The position numbers and the translations under genes were made by a program. A stretch of 64,000 nt of DNA from Gymnorhina tibicen (lineage: Eukaryota; Chordata; Aves; Passeriformes; Artamidae), in the NCBI GenBank assembly GCA_013399875.1, contig VXAZ01000953.1, positions 3,471,890 through 3,535,889 of the forward strand, written 5' to 3'. Shown here piece by piece: positions 1 through 21,718 of this stretch. The notes beneath the pieces were generated by a model. That model saw nothing but the letters and a program-made list of their open reading frames with translations, searched no databases and was not told the DNA's origin. Positions within the stretch are counted from its first letter, which is position 1, and each line of letters opens with the position of its first letter.

Positions 1-9354
<9,354 letters not shown>

Positions 9355-9625
9355 AGATGCACTTAATTTCACCAAGAATATGTGCAAAAAGTGACCATTA
9401 CTCTGGCAGTCCATGTGCATTCACGTCAGAAACATGGCTTGCACAGCCATTATTCACACCTGTACCTCTCTGCCAAGACTGGCCCCAACATTTGCATGTT
9501 GTCAGTGGCTCTGGAGTGGAATGAGACTCCCTCTAGCTTCAGAGCCCAGAGAGGAAGGATGTTGGCTCAATCCCAGATCTGTTTTGGAGATGGAAAATTA
9601 AACTTTTAACTGATGGTCCATTGTT
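9355..9625 (+). other. CHD1L: probable CHD1L 3' UTR
   Basis: This is sequence after the CHD1L stop. The first plausible poly(A) signal is ATTAAA at 9597-9602, followed by T/GT-rich sequence around 9620-9685. Other ATTAAA/AATAAA hexamers occur at 10859 and 11360, so the true 3' end is uncertain. Confidence 0.45.
9597..9602 (+). terminator. CHD1L: candidate CHD1L poly(A) signal ATTAAA
   Basis: This is the common ATTAAA variant, about 243 bases after the CHD1L stop, with T/GT-rich sequence downstream. Assigned by position only. Confidence 0.4.
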
Positions 9626-12600
9626 ACCCCTTACATTAAGTTACTGTTAGGGCTTGGAATACAGTATTGTTTGGCTGTATTTCCCTGCCTCCTCCCTCCC
9701 TCTCAAATTTCATACCTTATCTCACTGTACCTCTTTTCAATCAGCTTTTTAGTGGTTACCTGCCATTCAGTCTACATGCCCACATATAACACAGCTGAAA
9801 GGAACCTATCAGCTGTATGACAACCACACAGGATGAACTATTTATACTCTTCTCAGAAATCCATTTGACTTGCATTTGTTCAAATATAAAATTTAGCTAC
9901 CTAATCATGTCGTTAAAGTCAAGCAAATTGCTGACCAGTAAGTATCCTAGGCAAAGGTGTGCAAGGCTGCCAAAATTTGAGACTGACTATAAATGATACC
10001 TTTCCTTCTCCCACAGCTCTTACTTCATTACACAGTTTTTTGTTGCAGCTGTTGGGCAAAACCGGTTCCTTACTGCTGTCTAAAAAACTGTGTGAAAGGT
10101 TCCATGACCCTTTGATTCACTTTTTAGTGCAGAGTTGTTGGTGTTGGCTTTGCTCTACTGCAAGAGAACTTTCCTGTTTTTCATATTGTTGACACTGTTG
10201 ACTTCAGCCAACATATTTTTAGGGTGTTTTTGTACAACCAGGCAATAGTAGCTCTCCTAGTAAGTACTGTGACCAGGGAGACTGTGAGGTGCCAAACTTA
10301 ATTCAATTTAAAGTTCATCTTCCAATAGGAAATCACCCCACAAGCAGCGGAGAGTATGTCCTTAAATATCTCATTGCCGACATACATCTCACTGGCTGCA
10401 TTTACACTGCCTCTGTGGCACCATCTGGTTATTTAATAATTCCAGGCCTGCCATGGCTCATCATGCTGACTGGTGTGCTTCACACGAGGAGAAGCCCTCC
10501 TGAGTAGGATACTCTGTCGTTCACTCTTGGCTGTAGCAGACAACCTCACGGGATTCATTACCTGCTTTGACCCTGCTGGAGCGGAGGGCAGCCAGTGCTG
10601 CACAGCACCTCTGTGGGTAAGGCCTTTCTTGCAGCTGTTCCCAGGAACAGCCCCCGTTGCATTTGGCAAAGTGCCTGCAGGATCAGAGTCCGACTGTGAG
10701 GACTTGGAGGGGTGAGATGTGGTGAGCATGGATGTACCTTGTTTTCCCCAGTCTCTCAAACTGGCCCTCTTCCAGCAGGCCGGCTGGTGGCACTGTTAAT
10801 CAGCTGCAGCAGCTCACGGTGCTTCTCCAGCCTGGAAAAATGCTCCCTCTTTCCCAGAATTAAAACACCAATTACGCTTTTTTCTTTGGCAGCTTCACTG
10901 AACACATAATTTCAGTCTGCAGACTCAAGGTTCTGTTCCTCTACCTCTTCTTTTTCCTGCATGTTTATTGCCCTTTGTTAAAAGCTTTCATTCCCAAGTG
11001 TTCCAGTGTGTCCAGTCTTGTTCCTCAGCTTCACGCACGCTTAGGGCTTCTCTGGCTGCCAGGCAGTTGCACATAAACAGGATTTGTCCTGTGGCTGGGT
11101 CCCCCAGAACAGACTGAAGTAGTGTTTCTGCTCCCGCTATGGCCAGCTATTCCTTTTTGAGGCCTCATGCTGTCCTTTGTTTCAGCCTCTGTGCCCCCAC
11201 CCTGCTATGACTGACTAGAGTTACAAGGGAGAGGAGGGCTGCCTGTTAATGTCCCTTACCCCTTAAGATAAGGTCTACAGGGAGCTGCGAGGTACCTGTA
11301 ACACACAGGAAAGGTCATGGTATGCAACAGAGTTTAGCCTTCTAACTTGGGGACAAGTAAATAAATCAGGTTCCTTTCCTCTCTCATCCTTTTCAACTGT
11401 ACAAATGAAATCTACCTTATTTTTTTCCCTTTAAATATACGTAGAAAATGCTTCTGGGGTGTGGGGATTTGGTTGTGGGTTTTTTGCTTGCTTTTTTTTT
11501 TTTTTAAACAATATTCTTCAGTATTCTTTAAATCTGCTGAACCCAAAGAAAAGCTCTACCTCTGTCTGCTTTGAAATGGAAGTAAGATTTCAACTGAATC
11601 CTGAACTGGATTTTACAGAATCTTAGCCAAGTGAAGTTTTTCTAGTGTTTGCTACCCACCACCATTTCTCTTTATTTGGGCAGAAATCGTGTATTTCCAA
11701 TAATTAATTCCATGAAGGGCTCAGCAGCTTTTATACAAGTTGCTATGCAAAATAAATGTCATGCTGTTTCTTCAGCTGCGCAGTACTACGCTTTTTTCCT
11801 TTCTAAATAGCAACCACCCCAAAAGGGAAGGAAAGTGCTTTTGTAGTCATGTCCCTCTGGCTTCTCTCTCTTCCTCCAGACAAGATTTTTTGCAGCATAA
11901 GAGCTGAAAAGTAGCACCTTGTGTATTTCTGTCATTGCACGTTTACTTAAACTTTCGATATAAGATGCTGGATTGAGGTCAGCGGCCAAGAGCACGATCA
12001 TGCACAGCTCAGATTGGCTGTACAAGCACTTTCATCAGATAGGACCTATGAAGTGACACCCAGTCTCAGGAAAAAACTTTGCACCCCGTGCTGGAGGCTC
12101 CAGCTGATGCTGTATAAAAGCAGGCTGTAATTCAGAGTGACATTTATACTTGTGCTGGCTCAGCTCATGCTTGCGTTTCTTGACAAAGCACTGCCTCTCA
12201 TTCTCAGGGCATTATGCACACAAATTTTGTCTTTAGTGGCTTGTAACTTGAGAATGATCTTTACCTTCTACTCAGGAAATAGTAAAAACAATACCAAGCT
12301 CAGAAATCAATCAGGTTTTATGGACATACGTAGATATGTGATTTTGTCACTGAATTTTGTTAGAGACAGAAATTATCTGTGTGTTGGGGAAGGTGGAGCC
12401 TGGATTTTGAGGAAAGAAGAAGACTGGTTTCCAAGGTGATGGAGGAAATCTACAGCAAATTCAACCACAGTATCTTAACAAAAATATTGTATGTGTGTAT
12501 CTCCAAACAGCAGAATCCGGCCCACAAACATGATCAATAGAAAAATATAAGGATAAGGAGATTGAGTCATTTAAAAATAAGTGAAGCTAAGGTCCTGGAG

Positions 12601-15600
12601 GAAAAAGGAAAGCAAACTTGAGCTGAGAGGTGACTTAAAAGTGTAACGTATGTGTCAAGTTGTGTGAAAACCCGTTTACAATACATGATCATGGAAGACA
12701 GAATGTAGACCTTTATTCAGATGATTTCAGTGAATAGCAGGTTGCTCATGCACTGTGATCAGCAAATCAACGTGTAAGACAGGATGATTCAAAACCCTAA
12801 CGGATTTGCCTTACGAAAGGATAATGTCCACATTTCAGAAAGTGCCTCATCTCTCCCTGGTTTTCTGTCCAATTCATGCTTTCCAGAGTGAAAAACAGAG
12901 GCCTGAGGAATGCAGTAGATGTATTAGTGGAATTATGTATGAGTACTTTCTCTAGAAGGCAGATCTCTGTATCATTTTGAATTTCCTGCAAGTGTGTGTA
13001 TTTCATGTTGGACTACACCATCCACCCATCTTGGCCCTGGTCAGATGGTACTGCATTGGTGGAAAGGCACATAGACCCTTCAGAAAATGTGATGAGGACA
13101 AGAACTGTCTGGATCGTCATGTTTCAGGCAGGAGGAGAATGTCCCTGCTTGCACTTTTAACATTTTCCTGTGTGTTTCTTCAAAGCTAAGGATAGAAACA
13201 ACCCCCTCGAGGAGCTGTATGAAAAGAGAATGTTAATCATGTTGCTATTGGAAAAAACAAATCAAAGGGGAGTTAAGGGAAGACATTGCTTTTTGTAAAA
13301 CCTGAAAAAGGCTCAGGTCTTGCTGGCTTAAGCAGAAAAGAATTATTTTATTAACTTACTTGCTGAAATAGGTGCAGGACATCTACTAGCCTTCCTCTGC
13401 TGCCTCCAGTGAACTTGAGGTTGCAGCATTGGCATTCACATGATAAGGATTCTTTTTTTTTTCCACAGAAAAGAGACAAATTAGAAGCAAATCAAAGGTA
13501 TTTATGATCTCATAAATCTCATAAAATGTTCTTAAGTCTGCTGCGGAAAGGGATGAAGAATCGGAAATCATATCCCTTTTTTTGTGTGCCACCTCATGAA
13601 ACAGTTTGGACCTGGCTTCATATGAGTGCTCTGCCTCCTCATCTATCTGTGTATGCATCTAAGATCATACCATAAAGCAGTGCCAGGCCATATACTTGAC
13701 CACTTATAAATCCTTCCTAAAACATCTCCTGGCCACTATTCCAGCAGGAATGGGAAAAGATCAAAACAGAAGGGAACTGAACACTGAAAGTGGCTTGTAT
13801 TACAAGCACACTCTGGACCAGAGACCACCTTTGACATGGACATCCTGGAGTGAGTCCACTAACGTGATTCAGGGATTGGAGCATCTGACACTGCAGGAAC
13901 TGGGATTTTTTAGCTTTGAGAAGAGGTTTCAGAGTGGAATCGGTGTGTGTAAACGTGTATCAACGTGTATAAATACCAGTTGGAAGGGAGTGAAAAAGTG
14001 GAGCCAGACTCTTCTCAGTGGGATCTGGTGAAAGGAAAGGAGGGAACAGGTGCAAACTGAGATACATGACATTACATTTAAATGTGAGAAGAAACCCATT
14101 TTTACTATGCATGTGTTAAAACACTGGAACAGGTTGCCCAGGGAGGTTGTGGACTCTGTCTTTGGAGATGTTCAAAACCCTGCCTGGCACAGCCCCAAGC
14201 AACCTGCTTTAGTTGACCGTGTTCTGAATGGGGAGACTGGACATCCAAAAGTCCATTCCAGCTGAAACACTTCTCGTGTGAATCGATGAAATCCATTCAG
14301 ATACCTTAAAAAAAACCCCTAATCAACTCTAATTTTACCTATTCTGTAGTGTACAGGCGCAGAGCACTTCACAAATTTCTGAACTATGACGCTACTACAC
14401 ATGTAGCTTGACTCATACTAAACATTTCCTCGTGTCTCAGAGGTTTAAACAGATGATGAGAGATAAGCATGTAACAGTATCTCAGAATCTGCCCCCGAGC
14501 CCATCTTCAGTGTATTCTTCGTTTGCCAGTCTTCTGTGTGACCTGGTTGGGTGTGAGGGGGCTTCACTGCTGGGTCTAACAGGTATCTGCACCAGGTCTG
14601 GGCAGGGCATGGGTGCTGGTGCTCACTGAGGTTTGTGTACATCCCTAGCTGAGATCTCTTAGCAATCTCCTTTCCGTGGGGTACTGCAACAAGTCCTGCT
14701 GCTCTAAACCATGAAACAAGTATTGAGAAATCCTCTAACTCTTCTTGAGCAGCTGCCAGGGCAACATAGTAGGAAAAGAAATAGAGTTAGCAGAGTTTCT
14801 TTGTTGCTTTCAAAGAAGGCTAGTTAAAGACCTTTGGTAAAGGCCTCTTTCCCTTGTTGATGTTTTCCCCTGAGTTTCCATAGCCTTTCAGGCAGGGCAG
14901 TACCTCCCCCACATGGCACAAGTAAAGCCTTGCTCCTTGTACTGAGTCTCTCCCCTGCCCCAGATGCGTGTCCTGCGTAAGCTCGAGCCTGCTGTCTTCT
15001 GTCACATTTCACCCACCTCTGAGCAGGGAGGAAGCAAGCCTGTGGGCCGTGGAGAGCCCTTAGCAGGCAGTGAGACTGAGGCAGGCTTTCAGCAGGGTGT
15101 CAGACGCTTTTCAGGGCAGAGACAGTCCCTGGAATGCAGCAGAGCACTCAGGCCTTAGGCAAGTTTAGACACATGTTGATACATAATACAAGATGGAGCC
15201 TATCAGTTGATATCAGACTCTTCCAGTCAGTCACAGGGTTGGGTAAGCATGTATGCCATGCAAAATAGGAGGTAATGTAACTACTAAATCAGAGTGATAT
15301 GGAAATGTTTCTTGTCATTCCTGGTTGACTGTTCCACTGGGAAGTCATTCTATGGGCTATGGGTGTTGAGTAGGGGGCAAGCACCACAAATAAAACTGTA
15401 GCGTTAATTTAGAAAAACGGAGTGAAGGCAAAGTGGAAGGAAAAAATAAAAGATGCCATCTACAGAAGCCACAATAATGCAAAACATACACTATCTAATA
15501 GGAATAACTTCCGTTTCTTCTGCATTTGTTCCATTTGTGGCCGGGGTCATCCCTGAGCAGTTCAAAGCACAGGACTGGAATCTAGGAGGTCTAGATTTTC

Positions 15601-16029
15601 TTCATACATTCCCAGTTGCTAGCTCATTGTGTGTCTTGAAAACTTAAATATTTTTAAAGGGTAAGACAACCCAAAAGTGAGATGAAATCGGAGCAACATT
15701 TACACGTAGAAAAAGTGACTTGCACTGACATAGAACTCTCCTGTTTCCTTCCCACCTGCCCAGAGCAAGCGGTGCCAGTAATTTGGTGCCCAAGGCAGGC
15801 TTCAGGCAAACCAGGCCCTTCTCCCTGGGTGGTGGGAGGTTCTTCCTCAGGGCAGACCTCTTGTGACCAGGGGCGAAGGGCGCTGCAGCTGCAGGCTTTG
15901 GGTGGAAGCACACACCAAGCCGTCCGGAAAGCGAGGCATTAGAGTGCCTGGCAATACACTTAGCCTTGGAGAAAACCCAAGGACACCGTAGTCTGGGATG
16001 GTAGATAGCTCCAAGGGACTGATCTTTCT
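9626..16029. other. CHD1L-VANGL1 intergenic region
   Basis: This is mostly unique, non-coding-looking DNA. It holds one old CR1 relic (13840-14290), poly(T) near 11490, and scattered poly(A)-like hexamers (AATAAA at 11360 and 11751). A TATAAAA at about 12113 has no gene after it. No open frame here resembles a known protein. CpG density rises only after about 15840. Confidence 0.6.
13840..14290 (+). mobile_element. CR1 LINE 3' relic (diverged)
   Basis: The order of phrases is that of an avian CR1 3' end: an 'AGCTTTGAGAAGAGG' start, a 'GTGAGAAGAAACC' block, 'ACACTGGAACAGGTTGCCCA' at about 14120, then 'GGAGATGTTCAAAACC' and a final block at 14250-14265. It is much more diverged than the copy at 27.5 kb, so it is an older insertion. 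Boundaries are approximate and the upstream part may extend further. Confidence 0.65.
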
Positions 16030-16870
16030 CCTGGAGGAGAGGGTGGCGGCGTAGGACAGGCGAGGAGCATGGCTGGATGGAGAAGAGCTGCAGAGCCTTG
16101 GAAGAGCAGCGGGGCTCTGGGGGTGGGCATCGGGAGCAAGGAGGGGGCGATGGGGAAAGCAGCGGCAGGAGATGTGAAGGAGCGTGTGGACGCCCCGCGG
16201 CGCAGAGGAGGCTGAACTACGGGGAGAGGTTCAAGCGTCACATCAGGCCTCGGGGGCTGAGTAGCGGGTGCCACCGCAGATCCCCACCAGGTGCAGCAGC
16301 GGCTGCAGCAGGGCCCGGCTCCGGGGGGGGATCAGGGGGCCGGAGTCCCCGTGGGCGTGAGGGCGGCCGCTTCCCGGGCAGGGAAGCCTCGCCCGGGGGG
16401 CGGTGGCTCCGGCGNNNNNNNNNNNNNNNNNNNNNNNNNNNNNNNNNNNNNNNNNNNNNNNNNNNNNNNNNNNNNNNNNNNNNNNNNNNNNNNNNNNNNN
16501 NNNNNNNNNNNNNNGCAGCCTCCCGGCTCCCGCGCCTGGCCGCAGCGCCGGTGCCCGGCCGGGCGGCGCGGCTGAGAGCCCCGGCGGTGCCCGCTGCGGG
16601 GCCAGCCCGCCGCGTCCCGCTCCCCTGCCCGGCGCTTTCCGGGCTGCGCGCTGGTTCCCGTGCCTGGGCGGAGGTGGAAGGCGGGCAGGGGCCTCCCTCC
16701 TGCCGGCCGGGGCTCTGCCCGCCCGCTGCTGGGGCGGTGGGTCCGCGATCTCGGCATCCCGGGATAAACCCCTCGGTGCCGGCGAGGGCCGCGGGCGCAG
16801 CCCCGCACGGCGGGCAGCGCTCTGGCTGCCGAACCCCGCCTGGNNNCGCTCTGGCTGCCGAACCTCGCCT
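16030..16870 (+). promoter_or_regulatory. VANGL1: CpG island, probable VANGL1 promoter and non-coding exon 1
   Basis: This is the most GC- and CpG-rich tract in the window, with a NotI site (GCGGCCGC) near 16362. It lies upstream of, and on the same strand as, VANGL1, whose coding start is in a later exon. CpG islands usually mark the promoter and untranslated first exon of such genes. No TATA box is evident. Two assembly gaps interrupt it, so neither the start site nor the exon 1 donor can be fixed. Confidence 0.65.
16415..16514. other. assembly gap (100 N)
   Basis: Exactly 100 N, the conventional filler for a gap of unknown size. It sits in the most GC-rich part of the CpG island, where short-read coverage commonly fails. 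Real promoter sequence is probably missing. Any reading frame across it is meaningless. Confidence 0.98.
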
Positions 16871-16872
16871 GG
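16818..16872. repeat. 26-bp direct duplication flanking a 3-N gap
   Basis: Positions 16818-16843 and 16847-16872 are the same 26-base sequence with one C/T difference, separated only by NNN at 16844-16846. This looks like two overlapping contig or haplotype ends that were joined without merging, not a biological repeat. Confidence 0.85.
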
Positions 16873-19280
16873 GAAGGAACGCGTGTGCTGTTCATGCGAG
16901 AGGCTCCACGCTGGTGGGAATGCTCTGCTGATGGTGCCTTGGCTGCCCACGCCGTGTAAAACAAACTGCTCTGTGTCTGGGCTCATCCCGCTGGGTAGCA
17001 CGGCGAGGGGAGCAGAAGTGACGGGGAGGAGAGCTGCTGCGAAATAACATAAGGGGTTTGGTTTTTTATTCGGAAGATTGTCAAGGTGGTGAACTAGCTG
17101 TCTTATGCAAAGGGCTGAACTCTTTGAATTGCAGAGTCTGTGAAAGCATAAGTGACTTGATGGCAGGGTTTTCGATCTGGGGAGGCAGGTGGGCCGATTG
17201 TATGACTGTTTGGAGCAGTGGGAGTTTTTGGCCCCGGGTTTGTCAGTAATGAACTGCCCACAAGATTTGTGCAGCTATAAAGAGTTAAGAAATCGAGTCA
17301 CGCTGGCTGGAAGTGCAAATTAGGATGTTGGGGAGTATATTCTGTGATATCATTGCCTGTGAGCTCAGCCTGACTTCGAGGAGGAGAGTTGTGGAGAAGG
17401 GAGCTTCAGCCGTGCTTTGCCACCTTTGAAAAGCTTCGTTTTTACCATGCTTGGCTCTTTTCCCCCAGTGGGGTTTGGCCGTTTAGCTGGCCGCAGCTAC
17501 AAGGCCAGTGTTGGCTCTGTGATCACTTCAGTTGTTAATTTTGAAAAATAAATGTGAATGGAGTCTTGTAGAAAGCCTCCTTTAAAAATGTTCCCTATAG
17601 CTGAAATTTTGGAACTATCCCAGGCTGTACTGCAACCAGCCAGGCAAACATCTAACTGCTCACAGTCACTGACCAGCAGCTCCCAGTGATTGCTTCTGGC
17701 TTTTTGGTTTTGGTTAGTAGTGGCAGTTGTTCCTAGTGGCTCTTGTCTTATGGACATGTGCACCTGGAGGGGCTTACTGCCATTGGGAGACTGGGATACA
17801 GTACTAGGGAAACACTACCAAATGACTGCAGTTGTCCTAGCAAAACTGCACGCTGTGTTATTGTAGCCTGCCTTCCTTACACCCCCACCTCTTGCAGCCA
17901 AGGCAAAGGATGGTATCAGAAATGTGGTTTTGCTGCTATAGGTCTTGTTGTGGGGACCTGAGAGGCAGACCCGACTGGAGAACTGCTATGTCCAGTTTTG
18001 CTGGTGGGAGACAGTAAGTTTATGCTTCTCCATGTCTGGTACTGTGACTCGGAAGAAGAAAATGAACACATGTAAAGACTGTCTTAGTACTTCTTTCAGT
18101 TTCTCATTAGCCTGTATGTCAAAATTTTCTGACTTGGGTCAAATTAAAGATCAGTGGTTTTTCCGTCAGGGGTAAACACCTTTGCCCTCTCTCCTTGCAA
18201 GGGCAGAATAGCATTGGACTTGTACAGGTTTGAGCAGGAGGGAGATAGAGACTCCATACTGTGGAGTCCCGCTGTGCTGTGTACTTGGGATTTCTTCAGG
18301 GTCTGTAGACTTCTTTTTTGTTCTAAATTTAAATAGAAAATGCTGGCAGATATGCAGTGTCTTAAAGGAGGGGGTGCTCTTTCAGTAGAGAAGCCTTTTG
18401 CAGTTCATACCTTTTAATGCTAACTCAGTATCTAAGTGCTATGGCTAAAAGTAAATATTGAAAATGAGGTACAGGTGCTGCCTGCTGGGATAGGTAGAGT
18501 CAGCAGTGTCTTGTGAGACTCTTTTCCCTGTTTGTTTCAGTAAGGCTTTAAATATCAATATGGAAAACTGTATTCCTGTGCACACAGGTGCTCTCTGTCA
18601 TGAGGGTGAGGCCACAATACCTCGTACCACGTTTCATGGCTCTGGGGTGAAGGGGTGTGCTGGAAGGTCTGGCAGCACGGGAGAGATGTATGAGTGAGGA
18701 AGCACAAGCTTTCACCAGTCTGACAGGATGGCACTCAGTTGTAATTTGCATGATAGTCTGGAATGCTCATTATGCTTCAGAAACTTGGACAGCACAGATG
18801 TGGCTCTTGGAGTGGGCAAAGGACATCCTCCAGGGGAGTGGTTCACTGATGGGCCCCATGTAGAGAGCTTCCAGCTGTGTAACAGAGGGGCAGGAAGCTG
18901 GGGGTTACTGCTTGGAAACACCTATCACTTGGGTGGTGGTTTTGCCTGGGTATTTCTCTTGTCAATTGAAACAGAGTTGCTGTGTTTTCAGACCTGTGTT
19001 GTTGCATGTTCTGCTTGAACAGTGGATTGCTCTAATAATCCAAGTGGCTTTTCTTTCTGAAATATCCATGTCATGGGCTAACGGTTTTCAGCTGTGGGGC
19101 TGGAAATTCCAGGGGATCTATCTTAGAAATCTTTCTAAGGAGCCTCTGAGAAGCAAAAGAAAAGAGAACCTATTGCTAGAGAGCTTGAATTTGCTGACTA
19201 CTAAACATTTTTTTTTTTTTTTAGAATGAGGGGCTTGCAAATCAAGAGCCACCACCATAGAGTAAAAGCCCTGGTTTAGT

Positions 19281-19308
19281 TATATATATATATATATATA
19301 TATATATA
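19281..19308. repeat. (TA)14 microsatellite
   Basis: Fourteen perfect TA units in VANGL1 intron 1. It is long enough to be length-polymorphic. Confidence 0.97.
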
Positions 19309-21679
19309 CTGAAGGCCAAAATTGACCTTACTTAATGGCATGCAAAAATAAATACAAATATTTTGGGAAAACCTTGTTTCCCAAAGCTTGTTGGCTGTTA
19401 AAACTGAAAGTCTTGGCTCTGCGAGTAGATTAGTGTGGATGAACTTCTGTGCTTACAGATCAAGTTGCTGGATTGGGGCCTGCTCAGGAAATTCAAAAGC
19501 AAGAGGTTCCTGTGGCATTGCTCATAGGTCTTACTATGTCTGCCGTTGAACATAGCAAGTTACGCAACTTTTCGTGTTCCTGAAGTGAATAATGGGAATG
19601 CGCTGCAGCAGTACTGTGCAGCCAAGCCAGTGCCAGAGTTGGAAAAGCTTCCTCGCTGCTTAGCCGTCTTTTAATTGTTTTTACTTTTGAACCCTCGGTG
19701 CTTGAGGTTCGGTGTGTTTAATTTGCAAAGCTCTTCATTTCACTAAATGAAGGAAAAAAGATTTCTCAGTGCGATAGCTCGTGGGCATCCATTACCCCAC
19801 AGACAGCTGGTGCTGCTTAACAAGTGAGGCTGACGGCGTTTGGAGCTGAATTGTGCGCGCATCCTCACGGACACTTGTGGCTGCTTGTGCTCCAGATGGC
19901 ACTTCCAAATACATGTAACTTCATGAACTGACTGGTAAATCAACTCTAATTGATTGCAAGTTTTAAATGGAGTAAGATGCAAACTGTACGAAGATTTCAA
20001 AGATGAGCTGCTCTGGAGTTATTTGCCTCAACTTCACAGGGGAAAATCCATCGGGAAAGCATGGGATGTAAAAGGGAGCTGTTGTTTGCGTTTGCCCTCT
20101 TTGATTTAAAGATGTAACTTGCTCTTTTAAATTTCTCTTGGGCTGGGAGCCAAACTGTGCTCCCTTGAAGACGATCACAAAGCAAACTTCCTTGGAAATG
20201 GGATTGGGCTTCCAGCGTGGAAAATAGCAATTCAAAAGAACTCTTTTTGAGATTTATGAGCATATGAAAACAGGGAGTTACAATGAGTTGTGTAGCTGCG
20301 TAGAAACTGTAATTAGAGTGATCTCTGCGGTATTCAGGGGTAACTACATTTCTCCACTGTCATGCAGGGTGCGGCAGTCCTCCTTGCCAGGACGGGGTCC
20401 CAAAATTTACTTTGGGATGTACCTTACCACTGTTTTCCATCTTACTTGGCTTCTTTCTGTCATCAGTGAGCAAAGGAAAGGCAAAGTGAGAGTGCTGGCC
20501 CTACTGGGAGCAAAGTTCTGGGTGTACAGTTTATACAGTTGTCGTGGTGGAGCAGAGGAGGCATTCCCATCTCCCCTCTAGCTGTTCGCTTGTGCTGCTA
20601 TTCACCCTGATGTTGGTTTTGATGTTTTGCGCTGTGCTGTGAACTAGGTCACGGAAAGGATCCAAGACAAAAGCGTGGCAGGGGGGAGAAAAGGGATTTT
20701 TTGTTTTGTTTTCCAGCAGTGCTGTTTGCTTGCTGAGAATTGTGTTGACACAACCAAGAGTGGTGAACCGTGGTGCGGAGGTGGAAGCTACTTACACCAG
20801 CTTTCTTGTCAGCGCTGAAATACAGTGCAACTGTACCCTCAGGCCAGAAGAGCTTTGTTTCACGCAGGGCCAGAAGCTCTGCAAACAGACCATGCCTTCA
20901 GCGGAGTCCTGCGACATGTAATGATCTTTTGTGAAGCTGTTTCAATTGGCTACGTTGGACTCTGAATTCACACTTTTTTTTGTGAAGGGATGAGGCCCCA
21001 AATGATGGGGCTGCTGCTTTAACCAGAACGGTTGTTCCTGCCCAGAGGGGTGGGGTAGGAATCATCATTAATGGTGATTTAGTAGTGGAGGTGTGTAAAG
21101 ACTGTGCTTAGTTTGGATGTGGTGTTATGAAGGACTCACGTGGAGCTTGTCTTCGCTAGGTCTCCTCAGGCTCTAGTAGTGGGCACTCTTGGCAGGGTGG
21201 CTAATCCAGGGCTGACTCCTGTCTATGCCATTGGAAGAGCTCCAACCCAGAGATGAAGTTTAGCATGTGAGTTGTCTTTTGGTCCCTTCCTTACCTCTTC
21301 CACAGTAGTTTCAGAAGCTTTTCTGGGCTGAGGCTGCCCTGCCTTCTTGCTGTAAAATAGACCAGGAGGCGGGTAACCGGCTTGGCATGGCTGTGAGGAG
21401 TGTGTGTTCGGACTGTGCTCCTCCCTCATTCCCTGGGAGTGGTGTCTATCTAGCAATCCAGGCTATCCTCTGTTGGACAAATCTAAGAAGCCTTCTTGAC
21501 AATCAGCCTGGGTTGGGCACCAGGCAAAGCCAGTGGTCTTCTGCTTTTTCCAGCTGAGGTTGGTCAGATAAATTTTGTTCCTGACTGCCCTGTAAGTGCC
21601 TTGACAGGAAGATATATTTAGCCACTGGTGTGCCCTATAGTCGGGGCAAGGAGATGGTGCAGAGTCCCTGAGTCTATCG

Positions 21680-21718
21680 TAGAATCATTTAGGTTGGAAA
21701 ATACCTCTAAGATTACTG
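21680..21718 (-). mobile_element. short CR1-type 3' tail fragment
   Basis: The phrase 'AGAATCATTTAGGTTGGAAA' followed by 'ATACCTCTAAGAT' resembles the reverse complement of the conserved end of avian CR1 elements. Only about 40 bases are recognisable. It could also belong to another avian repeat family that shares this tail. Confidence 0.45.

Noticed and set aside
12080..12440. TATAAAA box at about 12113 followed by a 100-codon open frame
   Set aside because: No recognisable protein, weak start context, and no splice or poly(A) structure nearby.
16077..17001. Long open frames on both strands across the CpG island
   Set aside because: They run through the 100-N and 3-N gaps, are made of Gly/Pro/Arg/Ala from GC-rich DNA, and match nothing recognised.
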